From Nocardioides kongjuensis (GTDB taxonomy: Bacteria; Actinomycetota; Actinomycetes; Propionibacteriales; Nocardioidaceae), in contig NZ_JACCBF010000001.1 in assembly GCF_013409625.1 (NCBI RefSeq), forward strand, positions 4,777,001 to 4,841,000: a DNA stretch of 64,000 bases, given 5' to 3'. Of the stretch, positions 30,332 through 39,869 are shown in pieces. The notes beneath the pieces were generated by a model. It searched no databases. It had not been told where the DNA came from and saw only the letters and a list, made by a program, of their open reading frames with translations. The stretch's first letter is position 1. Each line of letters begins with the position of its first letter. The translations under genes were made by a program, and so were the position numbers.

Positions 30332-32307
30332 GCGTTCGGAGCCTCCTCGTGGTCGGCGGGAAGGTTGAGGCCGTGCTCGCCGAGGTCGACCTCGCGACCC
30401 TCGGCGTCGCCGACGAGCACGCCGATGGCCTCGGCCAGCTCGGCGGCCTTGAGCGGCAGGCCGTAGACGTGGTTGTAGCCCTGGGCGTCGACGAGGTACT
30501 CGGCGCGCAGCATCTTGGAGAGCTGGCCGAGGTTCATCTCGGGGACGAGGACCTTGTCGTAGCCCTTGAGGATCTCGCCGAGGTCCTTGGGGAACGGGTT
30601 GAGGTGGCGCAGGTGCACCTGCGCGACGTTGTAGCCGGCGCGGCGGACCCGGCGGCAGGCGGCGCCGATCGGGCCGTACGTCGAGCCCCAGCCGATCACC
30701 AGGACCTTGGCCTCGCCCGACGGGTCGTCGACCTCGAGCGGCGGGAGCGAGTCGGCGATGCGCTGGATCTTCTCCTGGCGCAGCCGGACCATCTGGTCGT
30801 GGTTGGCCGGGTCGTAGGAGATGTTGCCGTGGCCGGTCTGGAGGGTGCCGGCCTTCTCGAGGCCGCCGATGCGGTGCTCGAGGCCCGCGGTGCCCGGGAT
30901 GGCCCACGGGCGGGCCAGGGTGTCGCGGTCGCGGGCGTAGGGCCAGAACTCCTCGACCTGCTCGCCCTTGGCGTTGGTGGAGGTGTGGTTGGGCCCGGTC
31001 GCGAAGCCCGGCTCGATCTTCGGCAGCTCGTCGATGGACGGGATCGCCCACGGCTCGGAGCCGTTGGCGAGGTAGCCGTCGGAGAGCAGGAAGACCGGGG
31101 TGCGGTAGGTGATCGCGATCCGGGCGGCCTCGACCGCGGCAGCGAAGCAGTCGCCGGGCGACTGCGGCGCGACGATCGGGACCGGCGCCTCGCCGTTGCG
31201 GCCGTACATCGCCTGCAGCAGGTCTGCCTGCTCGGTCTTGGTCGGCAGGCCGGTCGAGGGGCCGCCGCGCTGGACGTTGACGACGACGAGGGGGAGCTCG
31301 GTCATCACGGCCAGGCCGATCGCCTCGGACTTGAGCGCGATGCCGGGGCCCGAGGTGGTGGTGATCGCGAGCTGGCCGGCGAACGAGGCGCCGATCGCGG
31401 CGCCGATGCCGGCGATCTCGTCCTCGGCCTGCAGCGTGGTCACGCCGAACGCCTTGTGCTTGCTCAGCTCGTGGAGGATGTCGGAGGCCGGGGTGATCGG
31501 GTACGACCCGAGGAACACCGGCAGCTCGGAGCGCACGCCCGCGGCGACCAGGCCGTACGACAGGGCCAGGTTGCCGGTGATGTTGCGGTAGGTGCCGGCG
31601 TGCATCCGGGCCGGCTTGATCTCGTACTGGACGACGAAGGTCTCGGTGGTCTCGCCGTAGTTCCAGCCGGCCTTGAAGGCGGCGATGTTGGCGCCGAGGA
31701 TGTCGGGGACCTTGGCGAACTTCTTCTCCAGGAACGCGATGGTCGGCTCGGTCGGGCGGCCGTACATCCACGACAGCAGGCCCAGCGCGAACATGTTCTT
31801 GGCCCGGGCGGCGTCCTTGCGGGACAGGCCGAACTCCTTGACCGCCTCGACGGTGATGCCGGTCAGGTCGACGGGCTGGACCTGGAAGCCGGCCAGGATG
31901 TCGTCGACCTCGCCCAGCTTGTCGAGCGGGTTGGAGGTGTAGCCGGCCTTGTCGAGGTTGCGCTTGGAGAAGTCGTGGGTGTCGACGATGATCGTCGCCC
32001 CGCGCGGCAGGTCGCCCAGGTTGGCCTTCAGGGCCGCCGGGTTCATCGCCACCAGCACGTCGGGTCGGTCGCCCGCGGTGAGGATGTCGTGGTCGGCGAA
32101 GTGGATCTGGAACGACGAGACGCCGGGGATGGTGCCCTGGGGCGCACGGATCTCGGCGGGGAAGTTGGGCAGCGTCACCAGGTCGTTGCCGAACACGGCC
32201 GACTCCTGGGTGAACCGGTCACCGGTCAGCTGCATGCCGTCACCGGAGTCACCGGCGAACCGGATGATGACCCGGTCCAGCTGCTTGACCTGCTTGGTCT
32301 GGCTCAC
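30328..32307 (-). CDS. korA: 2-oxoacid:ferredoxin oxidoreductase, alpha (gamma-alpha fused) subunit
   Basis: Protein of 659 aa fusing the gamma domain (first 190 residues: VIIRFAGDSGDGMQLTGDRF) to the alpha domain (from about 250: GSYPITPASDILHELSKHK, LQAEDEIAGIGAAIGASFAG, TTTSGPGIALKSEAIG). This fusion is typical of actinobacterial KorA. The alpha domain shapes the oxoacid site. GTG start at 32307. Transcription probably begins near 32370, where a KstR-like box covers the promoter. Co-transcribed with korB. Confidence 0.94.
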   Translation of the reverse strand: MSQTKQVKQLDRVIIRFAGDSGDGMQLTGDRFTQESAVFGNDLVTLPNFPAEIRAPQGTIPGVSSFQIHFADHDILTAGDRPDVLVAMNPAALKANLGDLPRGATIIVDTHDFSKRNLDKAGYTSNPLDKLGEVDDILAGFQVQPVDLTGITVEAVKEFGLSRKDAARAKNMFALGLLSWMYGRPTEPTIAFLEKKFAKVPDILGANIAAFKAGWNYGETTETFVVQYEIKPARMHAGTYRNITGNLALSYGLVAAGVRSELPVFLGSYPITPASDILHELSKHKAFGVTTLQAEDEIAGIGAAIGASFAGQLAITTTSGPGIALKSEAIGLAVMTELPLVVVNVQRGGPSTGLPTKTEQADLLQAMYGRNGEAPVPIVAPQSPGDCFAAAVEAARIAITYRTPVFLLSDGYLANGSEPWAIPSIDELPKIEPGFATGPNHTSTNAKGEQVEEFWPYARDRDTLARPWAIPGTAGLEHRIGGLEKAGTLQTGHGNISYDPANHDQMVRLRQEKIQRIADSLPPLEVDDPSGEAKVLVIGWGSTYGPIGAACRRVRRAGYNVAQVHLRHLNPFPKDLGEILKGYDKVLVPEMNLGQLSKMLRAEYLVDAQGYNHVYGLPLKAAELAEAIGVLVGDAEGREVDLGEHGLNLPADHEEAPNA

Positions 32308-32388
32308 ACCTGCTCCACTTCTCTCGACATCGACGTCGGCCGTGGGGAAGCGGCGACGGCGTCAGGTGGGTCGATTCTAGAAGCAAAC

Positions 32389-32402
32389 TAGAACACGTTC
32401 CA
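32389..32402 (-). promoter_or_regulatory. KstR-like operator at the korAB promoter
   Basis: TAGAACACGTTCCA fits the 14-base pattern TNNAACNNGTTNNA described for the TetR-family regulator KstR. On the minus strand it overlaps the -35 element of a plausible korA promoter: TGGAAC, 17-base spacer, then TAGAAT at 32374-32379. Next to it is a TTCTAGAA palindrome (32375-32382). Binding here would repress korAB. Confidence 0.5.
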
Positions 32403-32566
32403 CCTTCCGGTGAATGTCTTTCGTCGTCCCCCGTGGCCTGCGTGCGACGCGGCGCTCGAAAACTCCTCACCACGATAGACCGCCACGCCCGCGCACCCCG
32501 CCCCGTGCCGCCTGATGAGCCTCCCGGGGGCCCGTGGAGGCGTGTGACCTCCGTCATGTCGTCGAT

Positions 32567-32647
32567 TTGTCTAGAACCGAGTCACTTAACTCTCTAATGT
32601 GTATTATTCCGATCTAGTTTGAAGGAACCGGCCACCCGAGAGGCCGG
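32567..32647 (+). promoter_or_regulatory. AT-rich promoter/leader of the sulfate transport operon
   Basis: In the 365-bp gap between korA and the binding-protein gene, 32567-32620 is unusually AT-rich. It contains TTGTCT (32567-32572), TAATGT (32595-32600) and TATTAT (32602-32607), any of which could serve a promoter, though no pair has ideal spacing. A 6-bp GC hairpin (CCGGCC/GGCCGG, 32628-32647) lies in the likely leader. The part from 32403 to 32566 shows nothing I can name. Confidence 0.4.
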
Positions 32648-32672
32648 CCTGAGCAAGCAAGGAATGGGTGCA

Positions 32673-33707
32673 ATGAAGCGAGTTCTCAAGGCTGCGGCCC
32701 TGGCGATGACCGGCGCTCTGGCGCTGACCGCCTGCGCCAGCGCCGACGGTGGCAGTGGCGACGACAAGGGCTCGACGGTCAACATCGTCGGGTTCGCCGT
32801 CCCGGAGGCCGGCAACAAGGCCGCCGCGGCGGAGTTCAACAAGACCGACGCCGGCAAGGACGTGAAGTTCTCCGGCTCCTACGGCCCCTCGGGTGACCAG
32901 AGCCGCAAGGTCGCCGACACCAAGGGCAAGGACGTCGACTACGTCGTCTTCTCGCTCGAGCCCGACATGACCCGCCTGGTCGACGCCGGTCTCGTGGCCG
33001 ACGACTGGAACGCCGGCCCCAACAAGGGCATCGTCTCCAAGTCCGTCGCCGTGATCGCCACCCAGAAGGGCAACCCGCTCGGCATCAAGGACTGGGACGA
33101 CCTGACCCGCGACGACGTCAAGATCGTCACCCCCGACCCGGCCAGCTCCGGCTCGGCGAAGTGGAACATCCTCGCGCTCTACACCTACGCCAAGCAGAAC
33201 GGCGCCACCGAGGAGCAGGCGGACGCCTTCTTGAAGAAGGTCTTCAAGAACGTCACCACCTGGGCGGCCAGCGGCCGCGAGGCGACCGAGGCCTTCAAGA
33301 AGGGCGTCGGCAACGTGCTGCTCACCTACGAGAACGAGGCCATCCTGGCCCGGCAGAACGGCGAGGACCTGGACTACATCGTCCCGCCGCACACCTTCCT
33401 GATCGAGAACCCGGGTGCCGTGCTGAAGAAGTCCGACCCGGCCGCGAAGGACTGGCTGGACTTCGTCCTCAGCGACGCAGGCCAGACCGCGTTCGTGGAG
33501 AAGGGCTTCCGCCCCGTCGGTGACCTCGACATCTCCGGCATCGAGGTCCAGGGCGCCAACGACCCGGCCAACCCCTTCCCGACCCCGACCTCGCTGAGCA
33601 CCGCGGCCGACCTCGGTGGCTGGAGCGCCATCAACGCGGAGTGGTTCGGCAAGGACGGCGAGAAGCTCCGCTTCGACAAGCTGTACGCCGAAGCGACCAA
33701 GCAGTGA
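32673..33707 (+). CDS. cysP: Sulfate ABC transporter substrate-binding lipoprotein
   Basis: Periplasmic-type sulfate/thiosulfate binding protein, 344 aa. A lipobox (ALTAC, Cys21) follows a signal peptide, so it is anchored outside the membrane. Family signatures: FSGSYGPSGDQSRKVADT, DVDYVVFSLEPDM, TPDPASSGSAKWNILALY, and NVLLTYENEAIL. Of two in-frame ATGs (32664 and 32673), the second has AAGGA 9 bases upstream and is preferred. The stop overlaps the GTG of cysT. Sbp, CysP and SubI are alternative names for this family. Confidence 0.92.
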   Translation: MKRVLKAAALAMTGALALTACASADGGSGDDKGSTVNIVGFAVPEAGNKAAAAEFNKTDAGKDVKFSGSYGPSGDQSRKVADTKGKDVDYVVFSLEPDMTRLVDAGLVADDWNAGPNKGIVSKSVAVIATQKGNPLGIKDWDDLTRDDVKIVTPDPASSGSAKWNILALYTYAKQNGATEEQADAFLKKVFKNVTTWAASGREATEAFKKGVGNVLLTYENEAILARQNGEDLDYIVPPHTFLIENPGAVLKKSDPAAKDWLDFVLSDAGQTAFVEKGFRPVGDLDISGIEVQGANDPANPFPTPTSLSTAADLGGWSAINAEWFGKDGEKLRFDKLYAEATKQ

Positions 33708-34552
33708 CGGACACACTCGTTGCACCCCCTGGGCCGGCTCGCACGACGAGCCGGCCCAGCGGGCTGTTCCGCCTCACTCCCGCCTCGGGGGTGGGGCTGG
33801 GCGTGGCCCTGGTCTGGTTCAGCGTCCTCGTGCTGCTGCCGCTCGCGGCGGTCGTCGGGGCCGCTGCCGCCGGCGGCTGGAGCGCGTTCTGGGGCACCCT
33901 GACCGACGCGCAGACCTTCGCCGCGCTGCGGCTGACCGTCGTCGAGGCCGCGGGCGTCACCGTCGTCAACGCCGTCATCGGCACCGTCGTCGCGTGGGTG
34001 CTGGTCCGTGACCAGTTCTTCGGCAAGCGGGTCCTCGACGTCGTCATCGACATCCCGTTCGCCCTGCCGACGATCGTCGCCGGCCTGGTCCTGCTCAGCC
34101 TGTGGGGCCCGGAGAGCCCGGTCGGCGTGAACATCGTGAACACCCGCCAGGGCATCTTCCTGGCGCTGCTGTTCGTGACGCTGCCCTTCGTCGTGCGCAC
34201 GGTCCAGCCGGTGCTGCTCGAGCTGGACGCCGACGTCGAGGAGGCGGCGGCGTCACTGGGCGCCTCGCGGCTCACGACGTTTCGCCGGGTGATCCTGCCG
34301 AGCCTGGTGCCGGCGATCGCGGCCGGCTCCTCGCTGGGCTTCGCACGGGCGATCAGCGAGTTCGGCTCGCTGGTCCTCATCTCGGGCAACACGCCCTACG
34401 AGACCGAGGTCGCGTCGCTGAAGATCCTCAAGTTCCTCGAGGGCGACAACCAGGCCGGGGCGGCGGCCGTGGCCGTGCTCCTGCTGATCGTCGCGGTGCT
34501 GACGATCGTCGTGCTCGACGTCTTGTCCAGGAGGGTGGCGCGCCGTGGCTGA
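33704..34552 (+). CDS. cysT: Sulfate ABC transporter permease CysT
   Basis: Inner-membrane permease of 282 aa with six helices. The EAA loop that docks the ATPase reads EEAAASLGASRLTTFRRVILPSL. IDIPFALPTIVAGLVLLSLWG and RAISEFGSLVLISGN are typical of CysT. The start is a GTG overlapping the preceding stop, giving MTDTLVAPPG. It overlaps cysW by 8 bases. Confidence 0.94.
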   Translation: MTDTLVAPPGPARTTSRPSGLFRLTPASGVGLGVALVWFSVLVLLPLAAVVGAAAAGGWSAFWGTLTDAQTFAALRLTVVEAAGVTVVNAVIGTVVAWVLVRDQFFGKRVLDVVIDIPFALPTIVAGLVLLSLWGPESPVGVNIVNTRQGIFLALLFVTLPFVVRTVQPVLLELDADVEEAAASLGASRLTTFRRVILPSLVPAIAAGSSLGFARAISEFGSLVLISGNTPYETEVASLKILKFLEGDNQAGAAAVAVLLLIVAVLTIVVLDVLSRRVARRG

Positions 34553-35393
34553 CACCCGACAGATCCGGGCCCGTCGCGGGCTCGTGGCGTACCTCCTGCG
34601 CACGCTGGTGATCGTCTACCTGGCCGTGCTGGTCATCTGGCCGCTCTACGAGGTCGGCAAGCAGACCTTCGCCCCGAGCAAGGCGGGCGCGGAGGGTGGC
34701 TTCTCCGCCTTCCTCGACCGGCTCAGCGACCCGTCGGTCACCTACGCCTTCAACCTGACCGGGACCGTCGCGTTCTGGGCGGTCCTGATCAACACCCTGT
34801 TCGGGGTGGGCATCTCGCTGCTCATCGTGCGCTACCAGTTCCCGGGCCGGCGGATCCTCTCGGTGCTCGTCGACCTGCCGATGTCCGTCTCGCCGGTCGT
34901 CGTCGGTCTGGCGCTGGTGCTGGCCTACAGCACCGGCAAGGGCTGGTTCGGCGAGGCGCTGGCCTCGATGGGCTTCTACGTCATCGGCACCACGCCCGGC
35001 CTGATCATGGCGACCGCCTTCGTCAGCCTGCCGCTGGTGATCCGCGAGATCGTGCCCGTGCTCGAGGAGATCGGCACCGACGCCGAGATGGCCGCCAGCA
35101 GCCTCGGCGCCAACGGCTGGCAGACCTTCCGGCGGATCACGCTGCCCAGCATCAAGTGGGCGGTCGTGTACGGCGTCGTGCTCAGCATGGCCCGCTCGCT
35201 CGGCGAGTTCGGTGCGGTGAAGATCGTCAGCCCCGGCGCCGAGTTCCGTGGCGAGACCACCACCCTCCTCATCCAGAACCGTTACAACAACTACGAGGAG
35301 CCTACGGCGTACGCCGCCGCGTTCGTGCTCGTGCTGGCCTCCGTGCTGGCCCTCGTCGTCGTCTCCCTGATCCGCAAGGAGGATCACGCATGA
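34545..35393 (+). CDS. cysW: Sulfate ABC transporter permease CysW
   Basis: Partner permease of 282 aa with six helices. EAA loop: [23 protein letters not shown]. Other signatures are [18 protein letters not shown] and [20 protein letters not shown] start within the cysT 3' end. The last helix is followed by RKEDHA. It ends with an ATGA overlap to cysA, whose ribosome-binding site AAGGAGG lies within cysW. Confidence 0.94.
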   Translation: MADTRQIRARRGLVAYLLRTLVIVYLAVLVIWPLYEVGKQTFAPSKAGAEGGFSAFLDRLSDPSVTYAFNLTGTVAFWAVLINTLFGVGISLLIVRYQFPGRRILSVLVDLPMSVSPVVVGLALVLAYSTGKGWFGEALASMGFYVIGTTPGLIMATAFVSLPLVIREIVPVLEEIGTDAEMAASSLGANGWQTFRRITLPSIKWAVVYGVVLSMARSLGEFGAVKIVSPGAEFRGETTTLLIQNRYNNYEEPTAYAAAFVLVLASVLALVVVSLIRKEDHA

Positions 35394-36388
35394 GCATCGA
35401 AGTGAGGGGTGTCGGCAAGCGCTACGGCGACTTCGTCGCCCTCGACGACATCAACGTCTCCCTGCCGACCGGTCAGCTGACCGCCCTGCTCGGCCCCAGC
35501 GGTGGCGGCAAGTCCACCCTGCTGCGCATCATCGCCGGCCTCGAGACCGCCGACACCGGCACGGTCGACATCGAGGGCGTGGACGCCACGAAGCTGCCGC
35601 CGCAGAAGCGCAACGTCGGCTTCGTGTTCCAGCACTACGCCGTCTTCAAGCACATGACGGTGGCGAAGAACGTCGCGTTCGGCCTGGAGATCCGCAAGCG
35701 GCCCAAGGCCGAGGTGAAGGCGAAGGTCGCCGAGCTGCTCGAGCTCGTGCACCTCTCGCAGTTCGCCCACCGGCTGCCCTCGCAGCTGTCCGGCGGCCAG
35801 CGGCAGCGCCTCGCGCTCGCCCGCGCGCTCGCGGTGGAGCCCTCGGTGCTGCTGCTCGACGAGCCGTTCGGTGCGCTCGACGCGAAGGTCCGCAAGGAGC
35901 TGCGCGACTGGCTGCGCCGGCTGCACGACGAGGTGCACGTGACGACCGTGTTCGTGACCCACGACCAGGAGGAGGCCCTCGAGGTCGCCGACGAGATCGT
36001 GGTCATCAACGAGGGCCGGATCGAGCAGATCGGCAGCCCCGACCAGCTCTACGACGAGCCGGCCAATGACTTCGTGATGGGCTTCCTCGGTGCGGTGACC
36101 CGGCTCGGGCCGGTGGTGCTGCGGCCCCACGACATCGAGGTCGCGGTGCAGCCCGGCGTGCCCGGTGCGGCGGCGGGCGTCGTCCAGCGTGCGCTGCGGG
36201 TCGGCTTCGAGGTGCGTCTCACCGTCGACGTCGAGGGGCAGGAGGAGCCGGTCCTGGTGGTGCTCTCCCGCACCCACGCGCGGGCGCTCGACCTGGAGCT
36301 CGGCAGCAGGGTCTGGCTCAGTCCCACGACCGGCGCGACGACGGTCCCGGTGCTCGGGGTTCCGCGGGAGGCCGTGACCTCCGCCTAG
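35390..36388 (+). CDS. cysA: Sulfate ABC transporter ATP-binding protein CysA
   Basis: ATPase of 332 aa. Walker [11 protein letters not shown]-loop [14 protein letters not shown], signature [15 protein letters not shown], Walker [13 protein letters not shown] and the switch His in [13 protein letters not shown] are intact. The C-terminal regulatory part (from about residue 245) is short, with a TOBE-like domain ([15 protein letters not shown]). ATG at 35390 with AAGGAGG 6 bases before. Last gene of the operon. Confidence 0.95.
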   Translation: MSIEVRGVGKRYGDFVALDDINVSLPTGQLTALLGPSGGGKSTLLRIIAGLETADTGTVDIEGVDATKLPPQKRNVGFVFQHYAVFKHMTVAKNVAFGLEIRKRPKAEVKAKVAELLELVHLSQFAHRLPSQLSGGQRQRLALARALAVEPSVLLLDEPFGALDAKVRKELRDWLRRLHDEVHVTTVFVTHDQEEALEVADEIVVINEGRIEQIGSPDQLYDEPANDFVMGFLGAVTRLGPVVLRPHDIEVAVQPGVPGAAAGVVQRALRVGFEVRLTVDVEGQEEPVLVVLSRTHARALDLELGSRVWLSPTTGATTVPVLGVPREAVTSA

Positions 36389-36398
36389 TCTGGGGCGT

Positions 36399-36848
36399 GT
36401 GAGCTATCTGCGGGCGACGCGGGTCCTGTGCTGGCTGCTCGGGATCGCGGTACTGGTGTCGGTCGTCCACTACGTCGACAACTACGTCAACCACGACGAC
36501 TTCCCGGTGCCGGGTCCCGACTCCGCCGTGCCCGCCCCGTCCGCGACGCTCGTCGCCGTCGGCTGGTTCGTGTTCACCGCCCTCGGGGCGGTGGGCCTGC
36601 TGCTGTGGTTCCGCCGTCACATCACCACGTCGGCGGTCTTCCTCACCGGCTACTCGGTCTCCGGGCTGATCGGCATCGCCCACTACACGGTCCCTGGCGC
36701 CACCGACATGGTCTGGTGGCGCCAGGCGCACGTGCTCGCCGACATCGTGTGCGGCGCGGCGGTCCTGGGCTTCGCGCTGTGGGCGGCGAAGAACTCCGAC
36801 GACCTCATCCCGCCCGGCGCGAAGCCTCCTGCTCGGCCCGCTTCCTGA
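36399..36848 (+). CDS. Four-helix integral membrane protein, unknown function
   Basis: Protein of 149 aa with four predicted transmembrane helices (near residues 8-25, 48-68, 77-97 and 109-128). His/Asp/Asn residues cluster outside the first helix (HYVDNYVNHDDFP) and HY and WWRQAH occur nearer the end. Such His-rich helices might bind haem or metal, but no family is recognised. GTG start at 36399, 10 bp after cysA; it may be co-transcribed. The 3' end overlaps the convergent SRPBCC gene by 44 bp. Confidence 0.72.
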   Translation: MSYLRATRVLCWLLGIAVLVSVVHYVDNYVNHDDFPVPGPDSAVPAPSATLVAVGWFVFTALGAVGLLLWFRRHITTSAVFLTGYSVSGLIGIAHYTVPGATDMVWWRQAHVLADIVCGAAVLGFALWAAKNSDDLIPPGAKPPARPAS

Positions 36849-37287
36849 GGCCCTCGGCGTGACGGCGGAAGCCGTCGGCGACCCGGCCGGGGCCGGCGAG
36901 GCGGACGAGCGGGCCGCTGAACTCCTCGACGGTGGCGTACGTCGTCGGCCCGCCCGGGTGCTGTGTGAGCCGTTGGTGGCGCACGCCCCTGACCAGTCCG
37001 AGCCTCGAGGGCAGGCCCTCGTAGACGTAGGACATCAGCGCGGTCGTCGTACCGCTGGCGGGGTCGGTGGTCGGGCCGTCCAGTGCGGTGATCCGCTCGG
37101 GGGAGCGCGTGCGCCTGCCGTTGGCCCACACGACGTGGAGCACGATCGGGTTGCCGACGGCGGCGGGCTGCGCCGTCTCGGCGCGCTCGACGAAGGGGTT
37201 CCACTCGCCGTACCGCTCGGTGTCGGTCATCACGGCCCACACGACCTCGAGCGGGGCGTCGATGTCGATCTGCGCGGAGGGGTTCAC
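36805..37287 (-). CDS. SRPBCC-family protein
   Basis: Protein of 160 aa with the START/Bet v1 fold of the polyketide cyclase/dehydrase group. It begins with the typical IDIDAPLEVVWAVMTDTERYGEWNPFVERAE and ends with a long helix (RVADGFRRHAEGLRKRAEQEA). The fold binds hydrophobic ligands in a cavity; ligand unknown. GTG start at 37287. Convergent and overlapping with the upstream four-helix gene, divergent from lhgO. Confidence 0.85.
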   Translation of the reverse strand: MNPSAQIDIDAPLEVVWAVMTDTERYGEWNPFVERAETAQPAAVGNPIVLHVVWANGRRTRSPERITALDGPTTDPASGTTTALMSYVYEGLPSRLGLVRGVRHQRLTQHPGGPTTYATVEEFSGPLVRLAGPGRVADGFRRHAEGLRKRAEQEASRRAG

Positions 37288-37331
37288 GGGGTCATCATGG
37301 CGGAGTCGGACCGGCCCGCGATGATGGTTGC

Positions 37332-38531
37332 GTGAGTGCGGGCACGATCGGCATCGTCGGCGGCGGGATCGTCGGCCTGGCCGTGGGCCGGGAGCTCGCG
37401 CGCCGGCGCCCGGGCGTGCGGATCGTGGTCCTCGAGAAGGAGGACCGGCTGGCCGCGCACCAGACCGGCCACAATTCCGGCGTCGTGCACGCCGGCATCT
37501 ACTACCGGCCGGGCAGCCTCAAGGCCGAGCTGTGCACCCGCGGCCGGGCGCTGATGCGCGACTACTGCGCCGAGCACGCGATCGCGTACGACGAGTGCGG
37601 CAAGCTCGTGGTCGCGGTCGATCCGGCCGAGCTCGCCCGGTTCGAGGCGCTCGCGCGCACGGCGCGGGAGAACGGCGTGCCCGGGCTGCGCCGGCTCGAC
37701 GGCGCGGCGATCCGGGAGGTCGAGCCGCACGCCGCCGGCCTGGCCGCACTGCACTCGCCGCGGACCGCGATCACCGACTACGTCGCGGTCGCCGAGGCGA
37801 TGGCTGCCGAGATCGCCGCCGCTGGGGGAGCCGTGCACCTGCGCGCCGAGGTCACGGTCGTGGCGCGGGTCGCCGGCGGCCTGTCGGTCCTCGCCGGGGG
37901 CGACGAGCACCGGGTCGATGAGCTGGTGGTCTGCGGCGGGCTGCAGTCCGACCGGCTGGGCCGGCTCGTGGGCGGACCCGCGACGCCGCGGATCGTGCCC
38001 TTCCGGGGCGAGTACATGAAGGTGGCCCCGGCCAAGGAGGACCTGGTGCGGGGCATGGTCTACCCGGTGCCCGACCCGGCGTACCCGTTCCTGGGGGTGC
38101 ACTTCACCCGCCGCGTCGGCGGCGGGCTGGAGGTCGGGCCGAACGCCTTCCTCGCGTTCAGCCGCGACGGGTACGGGCGGGCGTCACTCTCGCCGCGCGA
38201 CCTCGCGGACACCCTGGCGTACGGCGGGTTCTGGAGGTTCGCGCGCAGGCACTGGCGCACCGGCGTCGGCGAGCTGCGCGGGGTGCTCTCGCGCACGGCG
38301 TACATGCGCGGCGCGCAACGCTACGTCCCCGCCATCGGTCCCGACGACGTCACCCGTGCCGGTCTCGGGCTGCGCGCCCAGGCGGTCGGGGCCGACGGGT
38401 CGCTGGTCGACGACTTCGTCATCCAGCGCAGCAACGGGGTCAGCGTGGTCCGCAACGCGCCGTCACCGGCCGCGACGTCGAGCCTCGCGATCGCCGAGCA
38501 CGTCGTCGATCAGCTGGACCGTGAGGCGTAG
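37332..38531 (+). CDS. lhgO: L-2-hydroxyglutarate oxidase LhgO
   Basis: FAD-dependent DAO-family oxidoreductase, 399 aa, oxidising L-2-hydroxyglutarate to 2-oxoglutarate. Seen: the FAD motif IGIVGGGIVGLAVGREL with VVLEKEDRLAAHQTG, then HNSGVVHAGIYYRPGSLKAELC, which is highly typical of LhgO. FRGEYMKVAP and PDPAYPFLGVHFTRR add support. Electrons probably go to the quinone pool. GTG start at 37332, 44 bp from the divergent SRPBCC gene. The 3' end overlaps the convergent transglycosylase gene by 22 bp. Confidence 0.92.
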   Translation: MSAGTIGIVGGGIVGLAVGRELARRRPGVRIVVLEKEDRLAAHQTGHNSGVVHAGIYYRPGSLKAELCTRGRALMRDYCAEHAIAYDECGKLVVAVDPAELARFEALARTARENGVPGLRRLDGAAIREVEPHAAGLAALHSPRTAITDYVAVAEAMAAEIAAAGGAVHLRAEVTVVARVAGGLSVLAGGDEHRVDELVVCGGLQSDRLGRLVGGPATPRIVPFRGEYMKVAPAKEDLVRGMVYPVPDPAYPFLGVHFTRRVGGGLEVGPNAFLAFSRDGYGRASLSPRDLADTLAYGGFWRFARRHWRTGVGELRGVLSRTAYMRGAQRYVPAIGPDDVTRAGLGLRAQAVGADGSLVDDFVIQRSNGVSVVRNAPSPAATSSLAIAEHVVDQLDREA

Positions 38532-39274
38532 ACGTTGGCCAGGTTCGCGATGTCGGCGACGTAGGCGTCGGAGTGGTTGAAGCTGAAGATCGCGCGGCGC
38601 CACGTGTCGGGGTCGGCGAGGTCGCCGGCGTGGCACAGGTAGCGCGCCGCCGCGAGCGCGGCGTCGTCGATCTGGTTGGGGTCGCTGAGCCCGTCGCCGT
38701 TGCCGTCGGCGCCCCAGGTCTCCCAGGTGGACGGGATGAACTGGAGCGGTCCGATCGCGCGGTCCCAGGCGGTGTCGCCGTCGAGCACCCCACCGTCGGT
38801 GTCGCGGACCGCGCCGAACGCGCCGCCGTCGAGGACCGGCCCGAGGATCTGCGGGCGCGGGACGCCGTCCTCGCCGAGCACCGAGCCGTGCACGCTGCCG
38901 TGGGTGGACTCGATGCCGCCGATCGCGGCCAGGCTGTTCCACGCGACCCGGCATCCGGGCTGCTCCGCGGCCACCCGCAGGTGTGCCCGCGCGTATGCCG
39001 CCAGGGCTCGCGGCGCGATCCCCGTCTGCGCCGCCACCCGGGCCAGCCAGGCGTCGTCGGGCCGGTAGGGGTCTGTCGCCGGCTGCGCGGGTGCGGCCGG
39101 CGCGACGGGCGCCGGGGCACCGGTGAGCGCGGGCGCCTGCGCCGCCGGGTCCGGGAACGGCGTACGACGCGAGCCCGCGTCGTACGCGAACGCCACGCCG
39201 ACGCCGATCACCAGCGCGACCATGACCACCGCGAGGCCGATCGCACCGGCCAGGTAGCGGTCGGGACGGGGCAT
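38510..39274 (-). CDS. Membrane-anchored lytic transglycosylase
   Basis: Protein of 254 aa with one N-terminal helix (LAGAIGLAVVMVALVIGVGVAFAY) and an Ala/Pro-rich linker. The catalytic domain starts near residue 70. The active-site Glu is in AAIGGIESTHG, and the family motifs AIGPLQFIPSTWETWGAD and AARYLCHAGDL follow, placing it near the MltB-like peptidoglycan transglycosylases. GDGNGDGLSD-type residues near the end (GNGDGLSDPNQIDDA) may bind calcium. It acts on the cell wall outside the membrane. ATG at 39274, close after yajQ. Confidence 0.88.
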   Translation of the reverse strand: MPRPDRYLAGAIGLAVVMVALVIGVGVAFAYDAGSRRTPFPDPAAQAPALTGAPAPVAPAAPAQPATDPYRPDDAWLARVAAQTGIAPRALAAYARAHLRVAAEQPGCRVAWNSLAAIGGIESTHGSVHGSVLGEDGVPRPQILGPVLDGGAFGAVRDTDGGVLDGDTAWDRAIGPLQFIPSTWETWGADGNGDGLSDPNQIDDAALAAARYLCHAGDLADPDTWRRAIFSFNHSDAYVADIANLANVYASRSS

Positions 39275-39284
39275 CAGGGCTGGA

Positions 39285-39776
39285 TCAGCGGTAGTTGGTG
39301 AACTGGACCGCGAAGTCGTAGTCCTGCGCCTTGACCAGCGCCTGCACGGCCTGGAGGTCGTCGCGCTTCTTGGAGGAGATCCGCAGCTCGTCGCCCTGGA
39401 TCTGTGCCTTGACGCCCTTGGGGCCCTCGTCGCGGATCAGCTTGGAGACCTTCTTGGCGTCCTCGGAGCTGATCCCCTCCTTGAGGGTGATCGAGATCTT
39501 GGAGACCTGGCCGGACTGGCGCGGCTCGGAGGCGTCGAGGATCTTGAGGGACTGGTTGCGCTTGATCAGCTTGTCCTGGAAGACGCTGAGCACGGCGTTG
39601 GCCCGGTCGTCGGCGGACGCGCTGATCTCGATCGCGTGCTCGCCCTTCCACTCGATCGTGGCGCCCGTGCCCTTGAAGTCGAAGCGGGTCGAGATCTCGC
39701 GCGCCGTCTGCCCGAGCGCGTTGTCGACCTCCTGGCGGTCGATCTTGGAGACGATGTCGAACGAGGAGTCGGCCAT
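39285..39776 (-). CDS. yajQ: YajQ-family nucleotide-binding protein
   Basis: Cytoplasmic protein of 163 aa, full length for the family. It begins [21 protein letters not shown] and continues [17 protein letters not shown]. It ends with [31 protein letters not shown] (read in two parts), all diagnostic. Members bind cyclic di-GMP in Xanthomonas or RNA/nucleotides elsewhere; which applies here is unknown. ATG at 39776. Downstream by 10 bp lies the transglycosylase gene. Confidence 0.95.
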   Translation of the reverse strand: MADSSFDIVSKIDRQEVDNALGQTAREISTRFDFKGTGATIEWKGEHAIEISASADDRANAVLSVFQDKLIKRNQSLKILDASEPRQSGQVSKISITLKEGISSEDAKKVSKLIRDEGPKGVKAQIQGDELRISSKKRDDLQAVQALVKAQDYDFAVQFTNYR

Positions 39777-39869
39777 GGGTGTGTCACCTGCTGATTCGGA
39801 GGGGTCGGTCCTGCTGCGCTATTGTTCCGCGTAGTGGTCCGGTCGCCAAAAGCGGTCGGACGACACCGA

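Noticed and set aside
32598..32618. A tiny frame (MCIIPI) before the sulfate operon, considered as a Cys-sensing leader peptide
   Set aside because: It has only one Cys codon and no ribosome-binding site, and it overlaps the likely promoter elements, so it may not even be transcribed.
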